A stretch of DNA of 64,000 nucleotides from Echinarachnius parma (GCA_037951105.1 JBAMJV010003765.1:161501-225500), one strand, 5' to 3'; positions 10,960 to 23,407 are shown, counted from the stretch's first letter. Notes: generated by a model from the letters alone, not told the origin. Made by a program: numbers and translations.

Positions 10960-13030
10960 TTATTACATTCTGTAGCAAGCACACTCAAAGAGCCGAAGAA
11001 TACCCGGTGGAATGATGTTTTGATTAGAAATGAATTTGGGGTAGGATTTGCAATCTGATGCGTTCCACTCCTTCAAACACAACTACCCCCCCTAGGCAGA
11101 TCAGAATCTATTCGGTTACGTGCATTTGTTTTGTTTTGAATTTTTCTAATTTCCCAAATGTCTTGATTCTATCCTGAGATTACGCGCTTTGCATTCATGG
11201 GGTTCTAACTGTCTACACGTTCCTACGAAAACCTGCTAAAATCTTTGGGGAAATATTGGAACGGGGGAATATTTATAAGACCACATCAAATGAGGATTTG
11301 ATGAAATAAAGACCTACTGTACTGTATACTTCCAATAGTTCTGTGTATTCTAAATGTTCAATACTCTAGAGTGGAGTAGTCCTTTGTAAGAAAACAATTA
11401 TTGATTGATTGTGATTTCAGTGCTTTTGGTAACCAGAGAAATCTTGCTAGAGCGCTGTTTTTAATTTGAAAGAAATTTAGGCCAGAATTTGAAACCAGAT
11501 ACATTTAGCTCCTTAATACTGCACAAACATGCCTCAGGCACCAAAAATGCATCCCTTCTGTTTTGTTGATTATTTTGTTTTGAATGTTGTAATTTCCCAA
11601 ACGTCCGAGATTCTATCCTAAGATTGCGTGATTTGAATTCATTGGATTCCAGCCTATATTTTGATGAAGTCCTGCCAGAAATCTTTGGGGAGATAAAACG
11701 AGGATTAAATGCTATAATGACAAGACTGGAAATGACTGTGTTAGACTACTAAAATAGTGTGGTGTATTCTTTTCGCTAAAGTAGAATAATCTGATAATGT
11801 TGTTTCATCCTTAAAAATTCCATTGATTGATGATATGAGTGCTTTAGGAAAAACTGGAGAAATCTTGCTGGAGCAAACCAGGTTTTAATTGGAAACAAAT
11901 TTTGGGCCATATTTCGAAATCAGATACATTCAAGTCCTTTTTCCACAACCGCGTGCTTCGGGCGGCATTGATAATTTTGTTTTGAATTTTGTAATTTCCC
12001 AAACGTCCGAGATACAATCCTAAGATTGCGTGATTTGCATTCATGGGATATTTTTATTAAGTCCTGCAGAATCTTTGGGGAAATGCAACAAGGATTAAAT
12101 GCTATAAAGACCAGAGCGGGAAAGACTGTGTTCTACTATAAAGGGAGTTGTCACATATCACAGGACAGCTTAACCGGACAACCAAAGGATAAACAAAAAT
12201 GCAAAAACAAATTATCTGCTGGTGAAAACTGTCTCCATTGCTTCATTCAAAAAATATTCTGCCAGATAGAACAACGTACGTCGCCTGACAAGGAACGGAC
12301 AAGAAACGCATACGTACCGAAACAAACGGATTGAAAAAGTGGTTCTCTGTTGGGCTTCCTTCCGTTTAATGCTATCCAGTGATATGTGACGAGGGCTTAA
12401 ATAGTGTGGTGTATTCAAATCGCTAGCGTAGAATAATCTCATAATGTTGTTTCATCCTAAGAAACCCATTGATTGATGATTTGAGTGCTTTTGGGAAAAC
12501 TAGAGAAATCTATCTGTAGAATGGTGTTTTGATTTGAAACGAATTTGGGCTAGGATTTGCAATCTGATACATTCCACTCCTATCTACACAACCATGCCTT
12601 TAGGCAGCATACATGTATCCATTCCGTGGTGTTGGTTTGTTTTGTTTTGAATTTTGTAATTTCCCAAATGTCCTAGATTCTATCCAAAGATTAAGTGATT
12701 TACATTTTTCTGGATTCTATTCAGTGTACATGTATACAAGCTCTATTTCTTTGACTTTAACTTTCCCTAGGCTCTGTAGAAATTTGAAATGGGACAGGAA
12801 ACTGTATATCGAGTGAGTTGAGGAATTGCTAATGCTGCCCCAAAGTGCTCATTTTCTGAAGTAATCTTTAAACCCAGAGGGCCAAGATGAACTTAAGTCT
12901 GACTTGCATTCATTGCGAAACATTAAGGTTTTGTTTTGTTTTGTGAGAGATGATTTCAGATTCGTCTTAAGACCAAATCTGATTCTTTACTCAGATTACA
13001 TAATTTGCATTCAACGATTTCTTCTATTTC
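10960..13030 (+). repeat. degenerate tandem repeat, units about 410-440 bp
   Basis: A block containing 'tttgttttgaattttgtaat', 'ttcccaaacgtccgagattc', 'gcattcatgggattc' and 'atctttggggaaat' recurs with starts near 11130, 11570, 11975 and 12640, and a remnant near 12960. The third interval is longer because of a transposon at about 12138-12400. The first and last full units resemble each other most in the segment 'gcaatctgatacattccact'. Confidence 0.75.
12138..12400. mobile_element. about 260-bp MITE inside a tandem-repeat unit
   Basis: Inverted pair gtcacatatcac (12150-12161) and gtgatatgtgac (12379-12390), extending with partial matches to 'aaaggga' and 'gagggctta'. Comparison with the preceding unit shows that the whole segment is extra. 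Overlapping frames on both strands (12026-12442) are not genes. Confidence 0.65.
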
Positions 13031-13480
13031 ATTTGCATAGGAGTAGACACCAGAGAAATCAGAGAAATGAAAAGAAAAATGTAATATGAGAATTTCATCT
13101 TTCATAAAATCCTTACCAGAAGACTTACGTTATTACCATAATGCAAATGCATGTATAGAGAAACAACAAAGGACATAAGAACATTAACTTAACAACATAA
13201 CTTTTTTTTCTCAATTGAGACTAAAAAAAAAATAGAAATTCATATCAACTGACCACTTCAGCAGAAAATACACATCAGCTGCACACATGTTATACATTAC
13301 ATGCAGAAACATTTAATGCACATTACATTTTTTTGTAAACCCTGACTCCGATACAGCCTCCCTTTGTGTCTGGAAGTCAATTTAGTACCGCCACAGCTTA
13401 ATTTCCAATAAATTCTCATCAGCTCAAAGAATCGCGTCCCAGATGATGATTCATGTTCTCACTCCTTGGTACACATTCAA
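13031..13480. other. non-coding, low-complexity patches only
   Basis: AT-rich sequence with short T and A runs (13201-13233) and a 'gcacattacatt' repeat-like segment. No gene is seen. Confidence 0.45.
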
Positions 13481-13487
13481 TTATATC

Positions 13488-13770
13488 AGTGTGCGTGTGT
13501 GTGTGTGTTTGTCAAGTGTGTATGTGTGCAAACACGTAACTCTTTGGTACACATTACATTATGTCATTGTGTGTGTGTATGTGTGCGTCTTGGTGAGTGT
13601 GTGTGTGCATATGTGCGTATGTGTATGTGTGTGTGTGTGTGCATGTGTGTGTTCTTTTGTGTATGCGTGTATGTGTACATGTGTATGTGTGGATTTCATC
13701 AGATAATAGTTTTCCTAGATAAAAGTGTGTCTTTCAGGTTGTGTATGTGTCAGTGGGTGTAAGGATATCA
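13488..13770 (+). repeat. GT microsatellite / GTGTATGT-rich tract
   Basis: Interrupted (GT)n and GTATGTGT runs over about 280 bp. A 70-bp segment ('cttggtacacattcaattatatca' and 'tttggtacacattacattatgtca') is duplicated at the start, each copy leading into GT repeats. The Cys/Val-rich frames are artefacts. Confidence 0.9.
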
Positions 13771-13996
13771 AAAACACATGTGGCGGTTATTGCGTGGCAG
13801 TGTTTCGCAATCTACTCTAGATCATAAGCATATATCTACTGTATATAGTTACATACTCATTTTCCCCCAACGTGGCCATCCTTATGATTCATAGCATTAT
13901 TCTCATATAGGATTCTAATGTTTTTGTTTTCCTTTTCTTTCTTCTTTGAGCTATGGGTAGGAAAGAATGCTGACATCTAGCCTAACACTTTGTGCT

Positions 13997-14091
13997 TTAA
14001 CCTGTTCGGGACTGACTGATTTTGCTACAACATATATTCTCCATAGACCCAAGCCCGAGTATTTTCGAGACTATAGTCCTGAATAGGTTAA
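13997..14091 (-). mobile_element. family-B TTAA micro-element, intact (95 bp)
   Basis: TTAA at both ends (13997-14000 and 14088-14091). The inverted ends are aacctgttcgggactg and the complement of tagtcctgaataggtt. The inner signature 'attctccatagacccaagcc' and 'gagtattttcgaga' recurs, in either orientation, in about ten copies across the window. Confidence 0.75.
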
Positions 14092-14099
14092 TAACAATA

Positions 14100-14700
14100 G
14101 CTTATATTATATGACCTATAAAGATACTGGTGTGCGATTGGTCAAAATGATGTCACGTGACCATCGCTACAAGGATGAGAAGCGTTATATTGACCGACCA
14201 GTCAATATAACGCCGTTATATTGACCGGTGACGTAATTTACGTCACAATGGGTGTGTGTGAAGATGAACAATGTGCATCCTGGCACGCGCAGCGTTGTTA
14301 AGCTTTCTACAGAGATTGCGCGATCCGAAAGTAAATTTGAAAGGACGGTCGAATAAAGAAGCATTTTGCGCAGCATTTCGATAACAACACGTCTGTTCTA
14401 CTGGAAGGATTTCGATTTAATCTAATGATTTTCCCTTGTCCATAATTTTATTTCAACACCAAATTTATATTTATCTTGATTTGTATCTATATAGGTCATC
14501 ATAATATAACAGATATTGACTTTTTCCTTCGGGAACCATATAACATTTCATTTCCCTTGGGGAGTTATATTTTTGTCTCGGAATACTATATTTTTCCTCA
14601 GCGCTACGCGCTTCGGAAAAATATAATGTCCCTCGACACAAATATAACTTCCCTCGAGGATCTCAAATGTTATATTGCCCCTCAAGACAGTCAATATCTG
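14100..14700. mobile_element. stacked-palindrome element(s)
   Basis: Three nested inverted pairs: 14101-14120 against 14486-14508 ('tatattatatgacctataaa' type); a perfect short palindrome at 14182-14213 (stem gcgttatattgac); and a long hairpin at 14511-14699 whose arms start agatattgac, contain TTATATTTTTGTCTCGG-like blocks, and meet at GCGCTACGCGC. The layout suggests a MITE with a second hairpin element next to or inside it. TTAA and TA flanks were not resolved. A frame at 14476-14736 reads through the hairpin and is not a gene. Confidence 0.65.
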
Positions 14701-14711
14701 TATAATATCCA

Positions 14712-15923
14712 GACTTCACCCAGAGTGATCCCGTAGTGTAATAGTTTCACGAGTCTAAACGTGAAAAGTACTGAAACATATTGATTGATTTTTAATTAAT
14801 AGTTTATGTACAAATTTATCATAAGACATCCAAGGTTCCAATTACAGTATTATGATTAAGGCAGTACATGTACATGTACATCTAGTGTATTAACTACAAT
14901 CTATTAGAAATTAACGAGAAGAAGAATGGTCCCCGGGGAGTAATCAATTTGTTGTGGTCATTTGCAAGGTGCTTAGAGTTTATGAATAATTACAAGGGCG
15001 GGGGATGCCTTAAAGGGCTTAGTCCCCCTCTCTGCAAGATGATGCGGTCTTTGTTCAAACGAGGCATCATGCAGTGATATTTGTTGGGGTTGTGTGTGTA
15101 ATGGGGCTGTGAAAGCAATTAGACTTAATTAGTCAGCCCCAGCGGTGGGGGAGGTGGGAATTTGTTTGCCTCTTTTTGTCCTTCTACCCCACATTTTCTT
15201 ACTTTTACACTCCTTTTCCCCTCCAAAATTATTCTCATATAAGCAGAAGTGTAAACCCATTCAGCACTGGGCCCCCAAAATAATAGGGTGTGTCTACATG
15301 GAGAAGAATGCTTTACCAATGTCAAACAGTTTTCTATGTGTTAACTCACACAGGACTGGTTCTAAAACATACTTTGGCTTGTGTCTTCAGAGGATAGGTT
15401 ATACCACAAAGTTAATGTCAAGTATTGTTAAACAAAATAATCCCATTACAACTGGTAATTGATCAAGGTTTTTGTTTTGTATTGTTTGATAGTATTGTAA
15501 GTATTAATCTATAGTTGATGAACTTAATTACTTGTCTATGTGAGAAGATGATAAATTGTGTTCTCGCTTCCTCCGTTTCTTTTTCTTTAAAAAAAAGATA
15601 ATTTGTTTGTTGGCGTTAATCCTTTGGGAGCATGTGTTCATGAAATGACATGCCATCTGTCTACAAAATTTTGGCCAGGTTTTATTTAAACCCGTTCATG
15701 GCTGGTCCCTCCAATTATAGATCATAAATGTGGGTAATTATACCAAAATTGAACGAGTCTTGGTTAGGTTAAAGATCTATGCATTTTATTGCTTTGAATG
15801 GTGTATAATTTGTACTTCTGTTTTGAACAAAGCCAGAAACGGTAAAAGAAGTCTTTTTGTTTGTTTGGCATGTATGCATATCCTTATTTAATTTTAAATT
15901 TAATCTAAACCATAGCACATGAA
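14712..15923. other. non-coding, nothing firmly recognised
   Basis: AT-rich sequence. A family-B-like piece ('aacccgttcatggctggtcc') occurs near 15687. A 105-codon frame at 15145-15462 has no domain and no splice context that I trust. G-rich stretches at 15000-15030 and 15140-15160 are short. Confidence 0.4.
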
Positions 15924-16003
15924 TTAACTCTTTAATTGCCAGGTATTTTACAGCTCTATGGCATTTGTTTGTATTGTATTCTGTGGTGTGCTCAAGGAGT
16001 TAA
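15924..16003 (+). mobile_element. family-C TTAA micro-element (80 bp)
   Basis: TTAACTCTTTAATTGCC at the left and CTCAAGGAGTTAA at the right, with TTAA at both ends. The inner segment 'ttttacagctctatggca' matches, inverted, a partial copy near 22016-22066, so this is a third small family with the same ends. Confidence 0.5.
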
Positions 16004-16099
16004 TAAAGTCTGTATCGACAATTTGATATTTCATACTGAGGGTTACATTTTTAAAATGAGTCAGAAATTCTGTATTGCAACGGCTTGATATCGGATACT

Positions 16100-17420
16100 A
16101 AAAGTAACATAGTACTACAACTGAAAGTTGACAGCTCATTTGGAACATTTTCCCATTTTCATTTTCCCATTTAGCAGAGTGATCGTCTAATTTTCCCTTT
16201 AGTAATGAATCATAACGTCCGACACTTGATACGCGGTTCATCACGTTAATCGCTTTCGCAGATACGCATTCAGTCTTCCACCAAAAAGCATCCCCCGAAT
16301 GAAGCGTAGCATCGTTACTTGATCTGCCGCACATCATTTTAATCGCTTAAATATCCCCATAGAGTTACATTTTCCATTACACATTTATTTTTCTACAAGC
16401 ATGTGTTTTCTTTTTATAGTTTGTTTTGATATATATTTCATGCCGCTTTTCATGTCACTTCAGTGGTTGGGACATGATCGTAGGCGATGGGCGAGATGCC
16501 TGAATGAAGCAAGGCATCTGTTAAATGATCCTCTGTGCGTCATATTAATCATTTTCGCAGATGCATGCATTCTGTCTTTTGCTAGTATCCCTATAGACTT
16601 ACACTTTCCACTCATATATTTTCTACAAGCATATGTGTATTTAGTACAGTTTGTTTTGATATATATTTCATGCCGTTTTTCATGTCACTTCATTTGTCGA
16701 TACATGATCATATGTGATGGGTGAGATGCCTGAATGAAGCGAGGCATCCGTTAAATGATCCGCTGTGCATCGTTTTAATTGTTTTCACAGATGCATCGAG
16801 TCTTCTGCTATTAAAGTATCCCCATAGAGTTAAAGGGATAGTTGAGTTCTGGTAAGGAGAGTACAGTTTTAATGAAACTGAATTTTAGTAACCAAAACCT
16901 GCATCATTACATTACAAACTAATAGTTATAACTAGAAAGGAACACAAAATTACAAATGACGTAGTAAAGATCATGTTATCATTCAAAAAGAGCCGTTAAA
17001 ACATAAGAGGGCGCTCTCTAAACACTCATCGGTTTCAACCATTTTGAATAAAATATTGTGCATGTGATGCTTTGTTGAAATAGTGATTAGATAGAGAAAT
17101 AACCAACAACTATTTAAATACCTATTTTGTAACTTTTTTGAAAAGAGGAAGCATTTTTAAAAATTTTTAACGGCTGGTTCAAAATTCTCTAATAAACCCG
17201 GGGCCCCGGGTTTATTACAAATTGTTATATTTATGGATATTTCAGCCGTTTCTGAACCGATTTTGATCAAACAAAGATGATTTTATTGTTTAAATATTAT
17301 GCTCTTTCAAATTTTACACTCAGTTTTTCATTACCTCACAAACCAATTAAGTAGTCTAGCGCCCTCTCTACCAAAACTCAACTTTCCCTTTAAGTTTTCC
17401 ATTACCATTTTTATTCTACA
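16100..17420 (+). repeat. tandem repeat, unit about 230 bp, split by an insertion
   Basis: Units carry 'cccatagagttacattttcc', 'ttctacaagca', 'tttgttttgatatatatttc', 'atgcctgaatgaagc' and 'ttaaatgatc'. Copies lie at about 16245-16383 (partial), 16384-16610 and 16611-16829, with the next unit resuming at 17394 after the insertion at 16830-17393. The 107-codon frame at 16401-16724 follows the repeat and is not a gene. Confidence 0.75.
16830..17393. mobile_element. TTAA-flanked MITE, about 560 bp
   Basis: The ends TTAAAGGGATAGTTGAGTTC and its near-complement give about 22-bp inverted repeats. TTAA lies at 16830-16833 and 17390-17393. Inserted exactly within a tandem unit whose sibling copies are uninterrupted. 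Contains a perfect 26-bp palindrome centred on GGGGCCCC at 17191-17216, and 'gagggcgctctc' near both ends. The termini resemble those of the AGGGATCTAG family described below. Confidence 0.8.
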
Positions 17421-17764
17421 AGCAAATTATATATGTGTGTGTGTGTTTACAGCACAATAATTTGTTGGGGTTGGGGTCTGTGGGAGAATGCGTGTCGCAC
17501 CAAAATCCAATCATCTTTTTGGGATTAACCAGTAGACTGACTATAAAAGGAACTGGGTATGCGCTGTACAAAGCCTATATGGAATTCATAATATCTTGCA
17601 AACCACAGGATACATACATTTTTGTTGCAAATTGAGTCAATTATGCTGTGATGTCACTTAATTATACATGTATACGATACCTTATTATACATGACACATG
17701 TAAGTGAGTGAGAATTTATGCAGCGGCGACAGTGATGTATAGCTGTTTTGGCATGGCTTGCGAC
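17421..17764. other. non-coding, nothing recognised
   Basis: A short (GT)n at 17432-17446, then ordinary sequence with a frame at 17435-17635 that has no domain. Confidence 0.4.
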
Positions 17765-18260
17765 CACCCTCACGATGAGAGAGAGGAGGAGAGAAAAGAT
17801 TGAGAAAGATACATAGAAAAGGGTTGAGAGGGGGATATAGCAAGAGAGAGGGAGAGAGAAAAGATTGAGAAAGATACATAGAAAAGGGTTGAGAGGGGAG
17901 ATAGCAAGAGAGAGGGGGAGAAAAGCAGGGACAAATATGATCAAGCGAGAGAAGGGAACTGAGCAAAAGAAGAGTCAGAAAAAGATATAGTGAGACATGT
18001 AGAGAGGGAGAGGTAAAGAGAGGAGAATATTGGGATAGAGGAAAGGCAGAAGAGAAAGATAGAAACAGCTATTAGAGGATTAGAAGCTACAGAGCAAAGT
18101 GGGAGAGAGGAAGAGAAAGAGAAGGAAATTGAATGGGGACGGATCAAATGAGAGAGCGAGAGAGAGGGGGATGAGAGACAAGAAAGTGGAACAAATAGAA
18201 GATGAGAAAGCAAGAGAGTAGGTGAGGGAGACGGGGAGAAGAGGAAAGAGATCACCAAGG
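17765..18260. repeat. purine-rich (GA) tract with a 70-bp direct repeat
   Basis: Nearly all A/G on the + strand for about 490 bp. The segment 'gagaaaagattgagaaagat' plus 'acatagaaaagggttgagag' is repeated about 70 bp apart at 17790-17910. Long Ser/Leu/Pro frames on the minus strand are compositional artefacts. Confidence 0.9.
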
Positions 18261-18440
18261 AAGGGAGCAGTAATGCTCATTTTAACGCTCATTCATTACT
18301 CACTATGTCCCTGTAATTGGGATTCAAGGCACAGATAATATCTGGTTAGATATGGATCATTTGATCTCCCTGAATAATGTGGATGTTAAGGTTACACCAA
18401 TGTCACACTGGCACCAGCTTCATATTACTGCAGACATTGG

Positions 18441-18738
18441 AAAGGGTTAACAAATGTTTTATGCATGTTATATAGCCGAGTAATGAGTAAAAAAAGCAAA
18501 GTGATATTCGCTATTACTGCACTGACTTTGTACACAGTTACAACTCTCTAGTGGAAAAAAAAAAAAACATCCAAATACTTCAGTCGTAAATATCTTTGTA
18601 ACGAAAGGGAAATTCAAAAAAACGAAACCTGTTCCGTGCTTGTATTGGTAATACAAATTCAACAAGGTATGAAAGAACCACTATAGTTTGAAATAAGTTT
18701 TGCGGATTCAGACAATGTTACTAATTCCCTTTAAATGG
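18441..18738 (+). mobile_element. family-D MITE, left part deleted
   Basis: Matches the right three quarters of the copies at 25259, 48172 and 56208: 'gagtaatgagtaaaaaaagc', 'ctttgtacacagttac', 'cttcagtcgtaaatatcttt', 'gaaacctgttcc', ending 'caatgttactaattcccttt'. The left terminus is missing or reduced to 'aaagggttaac'. Confidence 0.75.
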
Positions 18739-19373
18739 AGTTGGGGAAGAAGAAGCTGCAGAAGCAGAAGACAAAACTTTTGATGGTGATAAAGTAGTAG
18801 CTTTGTCTGATGTGATATGAATTCATTCAACTAATTTAAACATGAATAATTCATTTATTTTTTTTCTTCTTTTTTCTCGTCTGTCTATCAAGGCACACAC
18901 ATTCATTCATTAATGTTTGCATATATAATGTTTTTCTAAAACAAATGAAAAAAAAGAATGAAATTCAATACCATGACGAAGCTGAACAAATTATTTCTAC
19001 TTAGGTTTCCCCAGGGTTTTCTCTAAAAAAGGGAGTCAAAGTTAGGAGGAGGAGGAGCGTAAAGTAACACCGTCTCAAATTTCAATTTCCATTCCTAATT
19101 TGGGGACGCGAGCCCTAAAATAAACGCTCTCAACTTTCTAAGAGCGGTGCTGAACATTGCTGGCAGCTACGGGCCGGCCATCATGTTTGTTGATTCATGT
19201 TACGCGCCAAGGACGTTGAAATAATACGCACTTGGCCTCTGGTACACTTAGCACCGGGATATTACATCCCCCACTCATTTAATAAAGCAATTTCCGCATC
19301 AATGATTATTTTTCTTGGCTCTTGTCTCTATTTCAATATCCCTGATGGATGTATTTGCATTTTACATTATTAA
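18739..19373. other. non-coding; GC-richer unique patch at 19020-19290
   Basis: The patch 19020-19290 is more balanced in composition than its surroundings, is not repeated in the window and has no good frame, so it is a possible conserved non-coding element. The rest is AT-rich. Confidence 0.35.
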
Positions 19374-19710
19374 TTAACCCGATCATGTCTGTTTCCAAAA
19401 CATACTCAGGCTAGGGTTCTATGGAGAATGCATGTTAAACTGAAATCAAATATCATTGAATTGGTTAATACTCGGAACCTTCCTAAATGTTCTCTCATTC
19501 CAATATCTATGTCTTTTAATATTCATTCGCATTTTTTAATTAACCCCTCGATGTCTGGTGCCCAAAATACTCCGACTTGGGGTCTATGGAGAATTCATTT
19601 TATACTGAAATCAGATAGTCTTGATTTGGTTAACTCATTGTTTTTAGGAACCCGGTGGACCCTATATCTAGTCTATGGGAATTGACAAAATCCAGTAAGG
19701 AATGTGTTAA
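19374..19710 (+). mobile_element. cluster of three TTAA micro-elements (B, B, A)
   Basis: Family-B copies at 19374-19468 and 19540-19633 (signature 'ggtctatggagaattcattt') and a family-A copy at 19630-19710 ('ggaacccggtggaccctata', 'tccagtaaggaatgtgttaa'). The second B copy and the A copy share one TTAA at 19630-19633. All have TTAA at both ends. Confidence 0.75.
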
Positions 19711-20284
19711 TTCTCTAATGTTTTACTTTACCTACCCTGGATTCAGCGTTAATTGCTACCAGGCATTTTTTATTAACATTAATCATTAAAAATATATTCT
19801 TGGCACTTAAACCATCCTGACATTAAATTCTTCCAGGCGAATTTCATGACTAATGTGGGTCTCGGAGGCTAAAAAGCCCTAGACATTTAATCTAAATGCA
19901 AATCAAATGCCGTTTGGCACCTCCCCCCTTATCTTCGAGTATTATGCCGTCCTGTCGGCCAAGTGACATCCGATATCTGAATGGTTAATACATTTCCACA
20001 CCCCAACGGTGGTCTACAACATTAAATCGTAAATGTTCATGGTTTTCACATTCTCTATAAAGCTCCCCGGGGAAAGGAAATCACGCATATATAAAAGGAA
20101 TTCACATTTTAATACAACAAAAGAAATTCACACTTTTAATAAAAAGTAATCATGTCCGTTGTTCTTGCAATTTTGGAGAAACAAAATTGAACAATCCAAA
20201 CTTGTGCTTTGGTTCCCTTTGTTTCTGTGATAAGTAACTTAATTCTGTACTACCCTGACATGCCTGTCTTTGACTTTGTCTGGC
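19711..20284. other. non-coding, nothing recognised
   Basis: AT-rich DNA with partial similarity to the micro-element sequences ('ttaatcattaaa', 'taccaggcatttttt') but no intact copy. Confidence 0.4.
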
Positions 20285-20905
20285 TCGCACAGTTAAGAAA
20301 ATGAACAATTTGATACCATATATGATGTTTGCTAAAAAAAAAGAAGCATCACAGACAATATCAGGAACAAGAGATGAGAATGATATAGCGTTACTGTCAA
20401 AAACAATGTGGTGTCTTTATAGCCGACTTACGAAAATGAAAAATTTGATAAAATATGATGCATGCTAAAAAGTAAAACCATCGCATTTCACAACCAGCAA
20501 CATTAGAAATAAGAGATGAGAGTGATATAGCGTTACTGCCAAAAACAATTTTGAACCTTAGCCAACTTACGAAAATGAAAAATTTGATAAAATAAGACGT
20601 GTGCTAAAAAGTAAAAACCATCACATTTCACAACCAGCAACATTAGAGATAAGAGATGAGATTGATATAGCGTTACTGCCAAAAACAATTTTGAGCCTTA
20701 GCCGACTTACGAAAATGAAAAATTTGATAAAATAAGACGTGTGCTATAAAGTAAAACCATTGCATTTCACATAAAACCATTGCATTTCACATAAAGCCAT
20801 CGCATTTCACAACAAACAACATTAGAAATAAGAGATAAGAATGATATAGCGTTACTGCCAAAAACAATTTTGAGCCATATAGCTGACTTACGAGAAAACA
20901 AAAAA
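20285..20905 (+). repeat. tandem repeat, 4-5 units of about 139 bp
   Basis: Anchor 'acttacgaaaatgaaaaatt' at about 20427, 20569 and 20705, diverged at 20288 and 20885, with 'agagatgagaatgatatagc' and 'gttactgccaaaaacaattt' in each. A 20-bp sub-duplication ('aaaaccattgcatttcacat') lies at 20753-20795. Confidence 0.8.
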
Positions 20906-21790
20906 CCATGATGAAGCCCCCTGATAGGCAATCCATTATACGCGACTCGATATCGAAATCGGAGTAAGAGCACCGTCGGCAAACATTTTGAGAGCCTTCC
21001 GTCAAGTTTCACGGTCGTAATTCTTTCCCCGGACATTGTCAGTTAAGCTATCACATTCAACATTTTCTTCCTCGCAGTCAGTAATGTTGATCGCAAATGG
21101 AAACGAGATGTAATAGTCTTCTTACAAGAGAGAATTTTTCTTTCAATATCTTTTTGCTAGTATCTTTTCCCCCAACACATCAGGAGCAATTAAAAGCCTA
21201 TATCACAATCAACATTTCCAATCAATTAGTAATATGATGATCACGAAAACAAAAATAGAAAGAAAGAAAGAAAATGATGGAATGTTTTTCATACAAGGAT
21301 AAAAAAGAATGTCGGGATTCCCTTTGTATGCCCCACGATAATTTCATACTTTTTCGGTCAAACTGTTGGCTCTTCTATCACATTCAACTTTTTCAGCATC
21401 AGTTATGTTGTTTACAAAAAAAAGGAGGATATATTTTGATGGAATGTTTTTCGATCAAATGAAGTTTCAGAAAAAAAGCTTTTAACTTTCAAATGTTCTT
21501 TTCTAAGTAATCAGTCATTTGGATGGCACTTGGAGAAATAAAAGATGGAATATTTAAAACAAAAGATGGAATTTTAAAAATAAAAGATGGAATATTTAAA
21601 ATAAAAGATGGAATATTTAAAATAAAAGAATATTTTGTTGGGGACTCCTTTCATGTCCCTCATCACGATTTTCCTACACATTCCATCAAATTTCTCGCTC
21701 ATATTTCTTCCCATAACATCAGCAACAAAGCTATAATTCATTCAACTTGCCTTAGCAATCAGTAATGTTGATCACCCCCCAAAAAAGGAA
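20906..21790 (+). repeat. degenerate three-copy repeat with an embedded 25-bp minisatellite
   Basis: 'tcacattcaac...ttcttcctcgcagtcagtaatgttgat' recurs with variation near 21050, 21380 and 21735, so the unit is about 340 bp. At 21538-21625 the string 'aaaagatggaatatttaaaa' repeats four times. Frames at 21274-21765 are repeat-driven. Confidence 0.6.
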
Positions 21791-22234
21791 GCGGATCATT
21801 TTCAATCATCTGTTGGAAGTTTTAGGTCAAAAACTCATGCTCATATTTCTCCCTCTATTTTGTTTCGTTTGGCGTGCCTAGTGATAATTTCCTACACCTT
21901 ACGTCGCATTTCTTGCTTGCATTCCCCCCCCCCCCCCCTCCCCCTCACATCAGTGGTTAAAGGCTAAACTTACCAAAATACCGAAATACACAAATTGATT
22001 CCACTTGAATGAGTTATTAACACATTTAGTACCAAGCTGTAAAATGCCATAGCTGTATTACGCACATTATACACTTACGTTGATAAAAGACTTATAGAGA
22101 GATTGGATGCTTTCCCTACACTGGGCTGTAAACATGTCCATCTATTGATGCAGCAGCGCATGCATAATGACCAGTTCATGATTGCGATGCCTGCGCTAAT
22201 ATTTTTTCATCACTATTGGAATCGTGCCTGGGTT
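21791..22234. other. non-coding; C run and a family-C remnant
   Basis: A C-rich run at 21925-21949. A remnant at 22016-22066 ('accaagctgtaaaatgccat') matches the family-C element at 15924 in inverted orientation. Otherwise nothing. Confidence 0.45.
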
Positions 22235-22960
22235 GATGGCTGGTTTATTTTTAGCTGAGCACATCATCAATGCATCACTGCAGTATAATACTTCCCTAGC
22301 TTGTTTACCCAAAAAGTTCAGGGGGTCAGCAAAAAACGTACTTCAAGAGCTTATTCAGGTAGTTTAGAGGGTCAGCGAAAAGCTAATCTCAGGCTGGTTT
22401 ATTTTTAGCTGTGCACATCATCAATGCATCACTGCAGCATAATACTTACAGAGCTTGTTTACCTAGAAAGTTCAGGGGGTCAGCGAAAAGCTGATCACAG
22501 CGGCTTTCTCCAAAGATGCAAATGATGTATAAGTGCATGGAAATGCTAAGCATCTTTCAAGTAATTAAATACTTTTTTGTTTTCCAACGAATGTATTCCC
22601 ACTTTTACTCAAAGTTCCAAAACTTTGCATCATTGAAGTATTAAACTTTACTAAGATCGTTGACCTAGGGAGTTCATCTTGACAATAAAAAGTTGGGCCC
22701 GAGCTGCTTTTCTCAGAACAGACAGACAATGAATATGGAAATGCTAAGCAGGATGACATTAATCTCATACTTTTGAATGCTTTTAATTTGTTAGTTACCA
22801 CCATTACACACTTGTGCCAAATTACCGATGGATGGAGTTATATTAGGCGGTTCAGCAATAAGTCGATCCCTGGGTGCTTTTCTCTGTAGTGTCACACAAT
22901 GCACATGGAAATGCTAAGCATGTTTGAATGAACTGTAATATTAGTATAATCTTCTTTCTA
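22235..22960 (+). repeat. degenerate tandem repeats, two interleaved motifs
   Basis: 'gctggtttatttttagctg' followed by 'cacatcatcaatgcatcact' occurs at 22240 and 22391; 'atggaaatgctaagcat' at about 22538, 22735 and 22907; 'gttcagggggtcagc' three times. Units of about 150-190 bp. Confidence 0.6.
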
Positions 22961-23280
22961 GTGGTTTAATAGGGTCATGTAAAACATACGTTTATCAGCT
23001 CTGTAGAAGGTTCAACCATCTTTCACCTACAAAAACAGTTGCTTTGTTTTGCACAGTCTCAATAAAGTAAACCATACATGTACATGTATGTAGCATGTCA
23101 CGTGCGCTTTATTTACTTTCGACCACGTCGCTCGTAAATCACATCCCTAACAAAGCAGCGGCGTGGTATGTTGAGTCATAGTATCGTGGCGAGATTATTA
23201 AAATAATTTTACTCCCCCCGGGGGCTGTTTTTGATTCGCACTGGGTCCCTAGGCCTAGCTTCCGCGCGCTTACCCAGGAT
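22961..23280. other. non-coding; GC-richer patch
   Basis: Includes 'tacatgtacatgta' and a balanced-composition stretch at 23095-23280 without a frame. Nothing is identified. Confidence 0.35.
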
Positions 23281-23407
23281 TGAGCACATAAATCTTCAAT
23301 GTTATTAAACAACAGTGAATGTGTATACCAGTTTAATATTAGTGCTTGTTCATCTTTTTGGTTGTTCTAATTAAAACCCTAAATTATTAATCATTTTGTT
23401 TGTGTTC

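Noticed and set aside
17654-18292. Long Ser/Leu/Pro frames on the minus strand
   Set aside because: Purine-rich low-complexity DNA gives open pyrimidine-codon frames by composition alone.
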